From Collinsella aerofaciens (GTDB lineage: Bacteria > Actinomycetota > Coriobacteriia > Coriobacteriales > Coriobacteriaceae): a stretch of 64,000 nt of DNA. The notes beneath the pieces were generated by a model. It made no database searches. It saw only the letters and a program-made list of their open reading frames with translations, and was not told where the DNA came from. Shown piece by piece: positions 17,736 through 25,037 of the stretch (its first letter is position 1; each line of letters starts with the position of its first letter). The DNA lies in assembly GCF_963360655.1 (NCBI RefSeq), contig NZ_OY725712.1:558001-622000 (forward strand), in the 5' to 3' direction. The translations under genes and the position numbers were made by a program.

Positions 17736-18970
17736 AGCGAGCCCCCTATCGAGTCGAGCAGCCCGAGGTTGGCGGCGGCGGCCGCCTCGATGTCGCCGGC
17801 GGCGTCGCCGAACCAGCGCTTCCCGGCCATGGCCTCGGCGTAGTGCGCCGGGTCGTAGGCCGGCCCGCCCGCCACGTGCGTCGCCACCAGCTCGCCGCCG
17901 ACGTAGCAGTCCATCGCGCCGCCGGGCATGCAGACGATGCGGGCGGGCCTGCCGATGCAGCGCCTGGGCACCGACATGGGCTCGCCGTGCGCGCTGACCA
18001 GCATCGTGGCCGGCACCCTGGCCACGCGCACCACGTCGCCCATCGCCTCCTCGAGGGCGCGGAGGTTGCCGACGGGCAGCAGCGCGTCCTTCTCCTCCAT
18101 GAACAGCGCGGAGGGCGGCAGCCCCGTGGTCTCGTTGGGCTCGGAGTTGCTGGCGTCCTCGATCCGCGCGATGATCTCGTCGATGTCGTCCCAGCCGTCG
18201 AAGTCGCCCTGGTAGGCCGCGAGCCGCGACAGGAAGCGGTTCGACGACTCGACCTTGCCCTTGGTCTGGGGGCTGCGCGGGCGGCACAGCTTCAGCTCGA
18301 AGCCGGCGGCCTTGGCGAACTCGTATGCGCGCTGGACCTTGAGGCGCCTGCCGCCCTTGACCGTCACCAGGGCGGACATGTTGTCCGTGACCCACTCGCG
18401 GGGCACGCCGCCGAGCCTCGCGATCGTGGCGTACATGCACCTGACCAGGTCGTCGGTCGTCCTGGTCCCCGACCGGATGAATATGTGCCTGCGGGAATGG
18501 CCCAGCGTCGCCGCGAACACGTTGAACTCGAACAGCTCGCCGTCGCGGTTCGCCATCCTGACCGACTCCTTCCAGTCGAACTGCAGCTGCAGCCCGGGCG
18601 GCGTCTCGAAGCGCGGGTGCGGTTCCGGGCCGACGGAGGCCCCGACGGCGATACCGTTCTTGCGCATGAACTGGGTGAAGGCGTTGTAGCCGGCCAGGTT
18701 CTCGCCGGGATACCTGTGCAGCAGCCACTCGTGGATGCCCTTCTTGGTGACCCCCGGCAGCTGCGCCTTGGCGGCCACCTCCTCGATGTGCGCGTCGAAG
18801 GAGCCCGCCCTGTCGGCGCGCCCGTCGCGGGGCCGGCCGCCCTCGGCCCTCCAGTACGCCGCCACGGTGTGCCTGTCCTTGCCGTAGCGCTTCGCTATGT
18901 CGCTGAAGTTGGGCTTTATGCCCGCTTCCCTGTACATGTCCAACTCTCCGATCAGGTTCTTCTCCGCCAC
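17732..18970 (-). CDS. istA: IS21-family transposase IstA (IS-b)
   Basis: 412 residues from a GTG at 18970 with GGAGGAG upstream. The N-terminal helix-turn-helix (KPNFSDIAKRYGKDRHTVAAYW) is followed by a DDE catalytic core with Asp in FDWKE, Asp in VTDNMSA and Glu in TKGKVESSNRF, and a beta-barrel-like C-terminal region. IstA cuts and joins the element ends with help from IstB. The gene appears intact. Its GC content is higher than that of the host genes. Confidence 0.95.
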   Translation of the reverse strand: MAEKNLIGELDMYREAGIKPNFSDIAKRYGKDRHTVAAYWRAEGGRPRDGRADRAGSFDAHIEEVAAKAQLPGVTKKGIHEWLLHRYPGENLAGYNAFTQFMRKNGIAVGASVGPEPHPRFETPPGLQLQFDWKESVRMANRDGELFEFNVFAATLGHSRRHIFIRSGTRTTDDLVRCMYATIARLGGVPREWVTDNMSALVTVKGGRRLKVQRAYEFAKAAGFELKLCRPRSPQTKGKVESSNRFLSRLAAYQGDFDGWDDIDEIIARIEDASNSEPNETTGLPPSALFMEEKDALLPVGNLRALEEAMGDVVRVARVPATMLVSAHGEPMSVPRRCIGRPARIVCMPGGAMDCYVGGELVATHVAGGPAYDPAHYAEAMAGKRWFGDAAGDIEAAAAANLGLLDSIGGSL

Positions 18971-19135
18971 GGTCGCTCCTCCCGAAAGCATCGTCCGCTT
19001 GTCGGTCGAAGCGTAAGCCCCGGCGTTGGTGGAAATGGTGAAAATGCGTTGGCGCGATTGGGGAAATTGCGTTGGCGGAATCGGCTAAAGTGCGATGGCG
19101 AAATTGGTTGTTTTTACAGTAGCGCTAACAACCCG

Positions 19136-20020
19136 CGGTTCGAGACGCCCCCGGGCAGGCAGCTGCAGTTCGACTGGAAGGAGGGCATGAGGCTCGTCGA
19201 CTCGGAGGGCGAGGTCTTCGAGTTCAGCGTGTTCACCGCGACGCTCGGCTACTCCCGGAAGCACCGCTTCATACCGGTCAGGAGCCGCACGCTCGACGAC
19301 CTGCTGTCCTGCCTGCTCGCCACCTTCACCCGCCTCGGCGGCGTCCCGGAGGAGTGCATCACGGACAACATGTCGTGCCTGGTGACCGTCTCGGGCCGCA
19401 GGAGGACCAGGCAGGAGAGGGCGTGGCGGTTCGCGCGGGAGGCCGGCTTCGAGCTCAGACTCTGCGCGCCGCGCTCGCCGCAGACCAAGGGCAAGGACGA
19501 GTCGGCCAACCGCTTCCTGAACCGCCTGCTCGCCTACGGCGGCGAGTTCACCGGGTGGAGCGGCCTCGCCGAGGCGGTGGCCCGGGTCGAGGCCCAGGCC
19601 AACTCGGAGCCGAACCGCACCACCGGCCTGCCGCCCGACGCGCTGTTCATGCGGGAGAAGGAGAGCCTGCGGCCCATCGGGAACCTCCGGCTCCTCGAGT
19701 CGATGGTGGGCGACGTGAGCGTCCAGACCGTCCCGCCGACCATGCTCGTCAGGGCCGCCGGCAGGGAGTGGTCCGTGCCCAGGCGCTGCATCGGCCGGCG
19801 CGTGAGCGTCATAGCGATGCCCGGCGGCCAGGTCGTTGTGAGGATGGCCGGCGAGGAGGTCGCCGTCCACGACGCCGCGTCCGGGCCGTCGAGGCCCATC
19901 AACTACGACCCCGACCACTATGGGCAGGCCCTCGAGGGGAAGCGGGGCCTGGCCGACGCGGACATCGCCGAGGCCGCGCGCGCCAACCTCGCGCTGCTCG
20001 ACTCGCTCGGAGGGGCGTGA
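19136..20020 (+). pseudogene. istA: istA of IS-a, C-terminal part
   Basis: 295 codons including stop, resuming at RFETPPGRQLQFDWKEG after the second ACCCG copy. It contains the DDE residues (FDWKE, ITDNMS, TKGKDESANRF). One change is visible: the usual KGKVES around the catalytic Glu reads KGKDES, though the Glu itself is kept. In frame with the N-terminal part at 16494-16841. It overlaps istB by one base (TGATG). Confidence 0.92.
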
Positions 20021-20793
20021 TGGGCGCCGTCGCGGAGGGCAGCCCCTCGATCAGGGCGCAGGCGAACCTCTCCGCGCTCGGGCTGCACGAGATGGCGGCG
20101 TCCCTGCCCGACTACGTGAGGATGGTCGCCGCGGGCGAGCGGGGCTTCGCCTCCGCCCTCGAGGAGATGACGCGCGTCGAGGTCGCCGCCCGGGAGGTCA
20201 GGATCACCAACCAGCGCATACGTTCGTCGGGGTTCCCCTACGTCAAGGGGCTGGCGGACTTCGACTGGGACTTCCAGCCGTCGGTCCCGCGCGCAGAGAT
20301 CGAGGAGCTCGCGACCCTGAGGTTCGTCGAGCGGGCCGAGAACGTCCTGTTCGTGGGGAGCCCCGGCGTGGGCAAGACGCACCTCGCCGTCGCGCTGGGC
20401 ATCGAGGCCGTCAGGGCGGGGCGCGAGGTCAGGTTCGTGGACTGCGCCCGGCTCGTCGAGGACCTGGAGGACGCCTCGTCGCGCGGCATCCTCAAGAAGA
20501 GGCTCAAGTACTACGCCCACTCGAGGCTGCTGATCATCGACGAGCTCGGCTACCTCGACGTCGGCAGCGCGGGCGCGGACCTGCTGTTCCAGCTGATATC
20601 GACGCGCTACGAGCAGCGCTCGACGATCATCACCACCAACGTGGGGATCAGCGGCTGGGGCAGGGTGTTCGGGGACGACGTGGCGGCGAGCGCGATCGCG
20701 GACAGGGTGTGCCACCACTGCCACCTGGTCAAGATAACCGGCAGGTCCTACAGGCTGAAGGACCTGCCGAGGGACGGCCCCGTCAAGCCGTGA
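20020..20793 (+). CDS. istB: IS21-family ATPase helper IstB (IS-a)
   Basis: 257 residues from the ATG at 20020 overlapping the istA stop, with GAGG upstream. Walker A GSPGVGKTHL, Walker B LLIIDELGYLD, TTNVGISGW and KITGRSYRLKD are all present. Clearly related to IstB of IS-b but not identical, so the two elements are different members of one subfamily. The gene is intact although its istA partner is broken; IstA from IS-b might act on both elements, which is inference. Confidence 0.95.
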   Translation: MGAVAEGSPSIRAQANLSALGLHEMAASLPDYVRMVAAGERGFASALEEMTRVEVAAREVRITNQRIRSSGFPYVKGLADFDWDFQPSVPRAEIEELATLRFVERAENVLFVGSPGVGKTHLAVALGIEAVRAGREVRFVDCARLVEDLEDASSRGILKKRLKYYAHSRLLIIDELGYLDVGSAGADLLFQLISTRYEQRSTIITTNVGISGWGRVFGDDVAASAIADRVCHHCHLVKITGRSYRLKDLPRDGPVKP

Positions 20794-20894
20794 CCGGAAT
20801 CGGTGAAAATACGTTAGCGCAACCGGTGAAACCGCCTTTGCGCGAACGGCGCGCCTGTTTAGCGAAACTGGTGAAAAATAGATTGACGCTAACA

Positions 20895-21374
20895 GAGCAG
20901 CACGGCGCGCAGGCGGTTCTTGTCCCTGGTCGCGCAGGCGACGACGTGGTCGCGCTGCGACGAGAGGGCGCGCGCGGCCTCGAGGGCCTCGCCGCGGCCC
21001 GGGACCCCCGACAGGGAGTCCGGCACACCCAGGGCGGTCCGCGCGATCACCGCGGCGTCGCGCTCGTCGGTCTTGGCCTCGCCGGCGAACAGCCCGGCGG
21101 CGCGGCTGGCGGCGAGGCCGGGCAGGTGGGCGACCCCCAGACCCGCGGCGCGGGCGCGCCTCACGGCGAGGGACCCTATGTTGCGGAACTGGTCGACCAC
21201 GACGAGCGTGCCGGCGGGCACGGAGGCGAACAGCGCGTCGAGCTCGGCCTCCCTGTTGCGGACGGGGGCGCTGGACAGCACCTCCCCGTCGCGGTCGATC
21301 AGGCAGGCCCAGTGGGAGGACTTGCCGACGTCTAGGCCGAGCACGGCCGCGGGCCTGGTCGATGGCGCTTTCAC
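20895..21374 (-). pseudogene. IS110 transposase, N-terminal half
   Basis: 160 codons from a GTG at 21374 with GGAAGG upstream, up to the TGCTC target duplication. It shows the DEDD/RuvC-like start of IS110 recombinases: GLDVGKSSHWACL, VVVDQFRNIG and KTDERDAAVIA. The frame then enters IS-a and stops (RAVLL then a nonsense codon). Rejoined with the 15761-16339 part it would read RAVLLESCPALEAAVDL, a typical family sequence, so the break is due only to IS-a insertion. Confidence 0.9.
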
Positions 21375-21610
21375 GGTGGTATCCTTCCGGTAGTCGTTCG
21401 ACCGGATGGCCTCCCCCTCGGCACTCACATTACCAGCCGCGGCGCCTGCCCGGCACTTTCCTATCAGCCGTCGGGGGCGGCGCGTCCCGCGCCGGCAGCA
21501 CCCAACAGGCCCTCTCGGGGGCAGGGACATTCGGCCGTGCGCGGGCGCCCGGTCGGCGGCCCGTTCTGGGCGCGCCTCAATCGTAGCCCGAGACGGGCCC
21601 GGGCTGACAA
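21375..21610 (-). ncRNA. Candidate IS110 bridge RNA region
   Basis: About 235 GC-rich non-coding bases upstream of the IS110 transposase start and inside the presumed element. In IS110-group elements this region encodes the bridge RNA that pairs with donor and target DNA. Several inverted repeats are present, but no structure or loop could be matched to target sequence by eye. The call rests on position and family knowledge. Confidence 0.3.
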
Positions 21611-21623
21611 TTTCGACTGTAAT

Positions 21624-21659
21624 GGACGTTCTTAAACGACTAGTCAAACAAGAACGTCC
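21624..21659. repeat. GACGTTC-family inverted repeat
   Basis: GGACGTTCTT (21624-21633) and AAGAACGTCC (21650-21659) with an internal GACTAGTC. It shares GGGGACGTTCTTG and TGACTAGT with the element at 60745-60817. It sits at the outer edge of the IS110 element. Confidence 0.65.
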
Positions 21660-21729
21660 CCAACGACTATCTTTTAGCAGGTCTGGATCATGGCAATGCC
21701 GATGTTTTGGCACCGACAGCGAGCGCCTA

Positions 21730-21815
21730 CCAGAGCGAACAAATTGGCATGAAAAGAGGACGGCATAGACCTTCTGGTCATGCCGTCCTCTTTGAATGAC
21801 AAGTTGTCGCTCTGG
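21730..21815. repeat. 86-base imperfect palindrome
   Basis: Outer arms CCAGAGCGA / TCGCTCTGG, inner perfect 14-bp stem AAAGAGGACGGCAT (21753-21766) with 21780-21793, and an apical GACC/GGTC. It could be a bidirectional terminator, a structured RNA or a decayed mobile repeat. No coding sequence is seen between it and the IS110 edge. Confidence 0.6.
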
Positions 21816-21835
21816 TGGGCGCGCAGCGTCAACTA

Positions 21836-21863
21836 GTTACGCGGTTTGGTAAAACCGCGTAAC
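21836..21863 (-). terminator. Terminator of the RGG protein gene
   Basis: Twelve-base perfect stem GTTACGCGGTTT (21836-21847 with 21852-21863) a few bases beyond the stop codon of the gene on the minus strand. Confidence 0.75.
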
Positions 21864-21867
21864 CCAA

Positions 21868-22779
21868 CTAGAAGCGGTTACCGCGGAAGCCGCCACCGTT
21901 GCGGCCGCCACGGTCGCCACCGCGACCGCCGCGGTCGTTACCACGGTTGCCGCCGAAGCCGCCACGGTTGCCGCCGCGGTCGCCATAGCCACCACGGTTG
22001 CCACCAAAGCCGCCGCGACCGCCACGGTCGCCGCCACGGTCACCAAAGCCGCCACGGCCGCCACGGTCGCCACCGCGACCGCCGCGGTCGCCACCACGGC
22101 CACCACGATCGCCAAAGCCGCCGCGGCCGCCACGGTCGCCGCCACGGCCACCACGGTCGTCACGGCCGCCGCGAGGACCGCGATCCTCGTCCAGGCCCAT
22201 GGCGACGAGCGGAGCGATAACCTTATCGAGAGCGGCCATCAGCTCGGTGGCCTCCTCGTAAGAAAGCTCGGGCAGGAGCTTCTCCTTCTTGTTGGCAAGC
22301 TCGACCAGGCCCTCAGCGGCATCCTCGGCGGCGAAGACAACAATCTTGCGCATATCGCCCTCGGCGTCGTCGATGCGGCCGACCAGATCGGCAGCCTCGG
22401 CCTCGGCCATCAGGCCATCGAGCTCACGAAGGCGCATGCCCAGCAGGTCGGACATTTCCTTCTGCTCCATCTTGGGCTTGAGGTCAAGAAGCTTGATGGC
22501 GCGCTCGATGTTCGCCATGCGCTCGGCCTTGGCCTCCTCCTCCTTGGAAATAGCAAAGCGACGGCTACGCAGCAGGCGGGCGGCCTTCTGCATCTTGTCC
22601 ATCAGCTCTTCGTCATCGTAATCAACGGCGGCCTCGACAACCTCGGCCTCCTCCTCGGCGGAAACCTCGTCAGCAGCCTCAACCTCGGCAGCTTCGGTCT
22701 CCACGGTCTCGACTGCCTCGACCTCGGCAGCCATGGTCTCGTTCTCGGTCTCGTTCATGATCTCTTCGTTCTCGGACAT
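21868..22779 (-). CDS. Acidic protein with C-terminal RGG/GGR repeat tail
   Basis: 303 residues in three parts. Residues 1-55 are Glu-rich; 55-190 is a helical region with LLDLKPKMEQKEMSDLLGMRLRELD-like sequence that could form a winged-helix or small helical domain; from about 200 to the end almost every residue is Arg, Gly, Asp, Phe or Asn in repeats such as GGRGGDRGGRGGFGDR. RGG tails bind RNA and promote condensation in eukaryotes and in some bacterial helicases. GAAGGAG precedes the start. An RNA-binding or translation-linked role is inference. The repeat-rich DNA is prone to length change. Confidence 0.8.
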   Translation of the reverse strand: MSENEEIMNETENETMAAEVEAVETVETEAAEVEAADEVSAEEEAEVVEAAVDYDDEELMDKMQKAARLLRSRRFAISKEEEAKAERMANIERAIKLLDLKPKMEQKEMSDLLGMRLRELDGLMAEAEAADLVGRIDDAEGDMRKIVVFAAEDAAEGLVELANKKEKLLPELSYEEATELMAALDKVIAPLVAMGLDEDRGPRGGRDDRGGRGGDRGGRGGFGDRGGRGGDRGGRGGDRGGRGGFGDRGGDRGGRGGFGGNRGGYGDRGGNRGGFGGNRGNDRGGRGGDRGGRNGGGFRGNRF

Positions 22780-22931
22780 GAGACTCCTTCTTGGCCCTCT
22801 CGGGCATCATCGCCCCATTCGCGGGGCCCGTCGCGCACTCTTTGCGCTTTAAACAATCATGCCTCTCGGCAAAACGTCCATTAGTTTATGGTGTCGCCAT
22901 CCAATCTAGCTGCAGAATCTATGTGCACACA

Positions 22932-24347
22932 TTAATGCGACATGTGTGACTCGCGACGAGCGTACACCAGCGACGCCACGAACCCGACCGCGGCAATTAC
23001 AGCCGCCACACGCACGGCAGCTGCAAATCCAATCGCCTGGGCAACGTCCGTCGCAACGCCAGCGGCGCCGGCAGTCGCCGCAGAACTCGAGAGCAGGCCG
23101 ATAAACAGCGACGGGCCAAACGATGCGGCAATCATGTTCCACGTATTGAGCAATGCCGTTCCGTGAGGATGCTCGGCGGCAGGCAGCGTCTCCAAGCCGG
23201 CCGTCTGCGAGGGGCTCAGCACCAAACCGACTCCGGCATACACCACAACGGTCAGTGCCACGACGACGCCGATGTTCATACTCGCCGCCGTCATCGAGAT
23301 TGCAGTCTGCCCCACGGCAATCAGGGCAAAGCCGACCGGCAGCAGCGGCCATGCGCCACGGGCGTCCATCACGCGTCCGCCCACAATCGAGGTCACGGCG
23401 TTGCAGGCAATCGCCGGCAAAATGAGCAAGCCCGCAGCAAGTGCGGTCATGCCGTATGCGCCCTCAAAATAGAGCGGCAACAAAACGCTCGTCGAGAACG
23501 TCGTCATCATCGACACCACCACAAGCAGACACGCAGGCCAATAACGAACGCTCGCCATGGGACGCACGTTAAGCACCGGATGCTCGAGCTTGAGCTGGCG
23601 GGCCGCAAACAGGCCGAGCAGCACAATGGCGGCGAAAAGCGTCACGATACCGGCAATCAGATTGGTCGAGAACTCGCCTACGGAATACACAAATGCCGTA
23701 ATGCCGGCGGCGAGCAAAACAACCGACAGAATATCAAGCGTGGTGTTCGAGCGCTCTCCAACATTCTGAACAAGCTTTACGCCCGCCGCAGCGACCGCAA
23801 TGCCGCCCACCAGCGGTACTACGAACACCGCCCTCCAGCCAAACAACGTGCACATAAGACCGCTGATCACGGGTCCAAACGCCGGCCCTAGCGTAATGCA
23901 GGCACCGCCCAGGCTCAGATACAGACCAAGCTTCTCGCGCGGGGCGCAAGACAGCACCACGTTCATCATGAGCGGGAACAAGATGCCCGATCCCGCAGCC
24001 TGCAAAATACGGCTTGGCAGCAAAACGCTAAACGACGGAGCGAACAGGCACAGGACTTCGCCGGCGACCATGCATCCGCATGCGAAAAACAGCAGCTTGC
24101 GCGTCGAGAAACGGCCGGACAGGAAGGCCATGATGGCCGTAAAGATCGACGTCACGATCATGTAGCCCGAAACGAGCCACTGCGCCGTGGTGGCACTCAC
24201 CGAAAAGGCCGCCATAATGTCGTGCAACGCCACATTAATGATGTTCTCGTTAAACGCGGCAACAAAGGCTGCGATATACATTACGACGAGAGACGCCGCA
24301 GTGGCCGATGGCGTTTCTTGAACTTGTTGCTGAGATTTGCTCCCCAT
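22932..24347 (-). CDS. MFS multidrug exporter, DHA2-like
   Basis: 471 residues from the ATG at 24347 (GGAAGGAA upstream; the in-frame sequence before it has no binding site). About 14 hydrophobic helices span the protein. The antiporter-type signature GPAFGPVISGL follows WLVSGYMIVTSI and GRFSTRKLLF, as in DHA2 drug:H+ antiporters of the inner membrane. Substrates cannot be predicted. It is a single gene, divergent from the deformylase-like gene, and its 3' neighbour is the RGG protein. Confidence 0.85.
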   Translation of the reverse strand: MGSKSQQQVQETPSATAASLVVMYIAAFVAAFNENIINVALHDIMAAFSVSATTAQWLVSGYMIVTSIFTAIMAFLSGRFSTRKLLFFACGCMVAGEVLCLFAPSFSVLLPSRILQAAGSGILFPLMMNVVLSCAPREKLGLYLSLGGACITLGPAFGPVISGLMCTLFGWRAVFVVPLVGGIAVAAAGVKLVQNVGERSNTTLDILSVVLLAAGITAFVYSVGEFSTNLIAGIVTLFAAIVLLGLFAARQLKLEHPVLNVRPMASVRYWPACLLVVVSMMTTFSTSVLLPLYFEGAYGMTALAAGLLILPAIACNAVTSIVGGRVMDARGAWPLLPVGFALIAVGQTAISMTAASMNIGVVVALTVVVYAGVGLVLSPSQTAGLETLPAAEHPHGTALLNTWNMIAASFGPSLFIGLLSSSAATAGAAGVATDVAQAIGFAAAVRVAAVIAAVGFVASLVYARRESHMSH

Positions 24348-24551
24348 GCATTTCCTTCCTCTTGGAACGACAGTCGCATCGCCCCAGAGGAACAGTCCAG
24401 GGCGAAAATGAGCCCTAGACTTACGCCAGACGCCGTACACGACGAGTCTGGCAACATGGTCCAACGTCGAAAAATTGTAACGCGAACGCGCAGCTTTCCT
24501 TCCGCGCTATTATTAAAAGTCCACGAAAGCATGAGACATGAGGAGCCCGCC

Positions 24552-24962
24552 ATGATTAAGCCCATCATGAAATCCGAGTTCTTTTTGCGCCTGCCTTCCG
24601 AAGACGCGGGACCCGACGATGCCGCGACCGGGCAGGATCTCCTGGATACGCTCCACGAGCATGAGCACGAGTGCGTGGGCCTCGCCGCCAACATGATCGG
24701 CGTGCGCAAACGCATCATCTGCATAAAGGACGGCAACAGGACGCTCCTGATGTACAACCCTCAAATTCTTGAGCAGGTCAATGCCTATCAGACGAGCGAA
24801 GGATGCCTCTCGCTGATCGGCGAGCGTCCCTGCACCCGCTATCGCCGCATTAAGGTGGAGTATTTGGACGAGAACTTCGTCCACCGCATCAAAAACTTCT
24901 CGGGCTACACCGCCGAGATCATCCAGCACGAAATCGACCACTGCAACGGGATCGTTATTTAG
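24552..24962 (+). CDS. Peptide-deformylase-like protein
   Basis: 136 residues from the ATG at 24552 with AGGAG upstream. All three deformylase motifs are recognisable: GLAANMIG (43-50) for motif 1, EGCLS with the metal Cys86 (83-87), and HEIDH (126-130) with both metal histidines and the catalytic Glu. Deformylases remove formyl from N-terminal fMet. Odd: the conserved motif 1 glutamine (GxGxAAxQ) is Met49, and the protein is shorter than usual deformylases. A second, more altered paralog lies at 32176-32595. It could be an accessory deformylase. Confidence 0.8.
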   Translation: MIKPIMKSEFFLRLPSEDAGPDDAATGQDLLDTLHEHEHECVGLAANMIGVRKRIICIKDGNRTLLMYNPQILEQVNAYQTSEGCLSLIGERPCTRYRRIKVEYLDENFVHRIKNFSGYTAEIIQHEIDHCNGIVI

Positions 24963-24977
24963 TTCCGCCGATTCAAG

Positions 24978-25014
24978 AAAGCTCCCTGCAGCAAAGCAAC
25001 TGCAGGGAGCTTTT
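24978..25014. terminator. Terminator between convergent genes
   Basis: Fourteen-base stem (24978-24991 with 25000-25013) followed by TTTT, after the deformylase-like gene and before the stop of the convergent aminotransferase gene. Confidence 0.9.
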
Positions 25015-25037
25015 CATAGTGCGGAACTTCTATCCCA

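Larger units (their letters stand above)
16842..19130 (-). mobile_element. IS21-type element (inner copy, 'IS-b'), intact, 2289 bp
   Basis: Begins TGTTAGCGTCAATAT at 16842 and ends with the inverse TGTTAGCGCTACTG read from 19130, with 5-bp target duplications ACCCG (16837-16841, 19131-19135) inside istA of IS-a. It encodes full-length IstA and IstB on the minus strand, opposite to IS-a. Repeated GCGCCAACGC / TTTCGCCAATC motifs occupy the subterminal regions. It appears complete and therefore potentially active. Confidence 0.92.
16345..20894 (+). mobile_element. IS21-type element (outer copy, 'IS-a'), itself interrupted
   Basis: Terminal inverted repeats start TGTTAGCG at both ends (16345 inward; 20894 inward on the other strand, TGTTAGCGTCAATCT). 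It is flanked by 5-bp direct repeats GAGCA (16340-16344 and 20895-20899) lying inside the IS110 transposase gene. Subterminal repeats of about 20-25 bases containing CGCTAACG and TTTCGCC/TTTCACC probably bind the transposase. It carries istA and istB on the plus strand; istA is split by IS-b. Without IS-b the element is about 2.26 kb. Confidence 0.9.
15725..21610 (-). mobile_element. IS110-family element, interrupted by nested IS21-type elements
   Basis: The transposase gene is recoverable on the minus strand as an N-terminal half (21374-20895) and a C-terminal half (16339-15761) that join in frame, 352 codons, once the IS21-type insertion and one TGCTC target copy are removed. The outer boundaries are estimates: coding sequence ends at 15761 and starts at 21374, and the very GC-rich element-like sequence ends near 21610. 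IS110 elements lack long terminal repeats, so the ends cannot be fixed by eye. Confidence 0.75.

Noticed and set aside
17736-18728. Long upstream extension of istB on the minus strand
   Set aside because: It is the istA sequence in another frame; the true istB start is the GTG overlapping the istA stop.
21880-22160. Regular short repeats suggesting a CRISPR or tandem array
   Set aside because: They encode the RGG repeats of a protein in frame, vary in length, and have no spacer structure.
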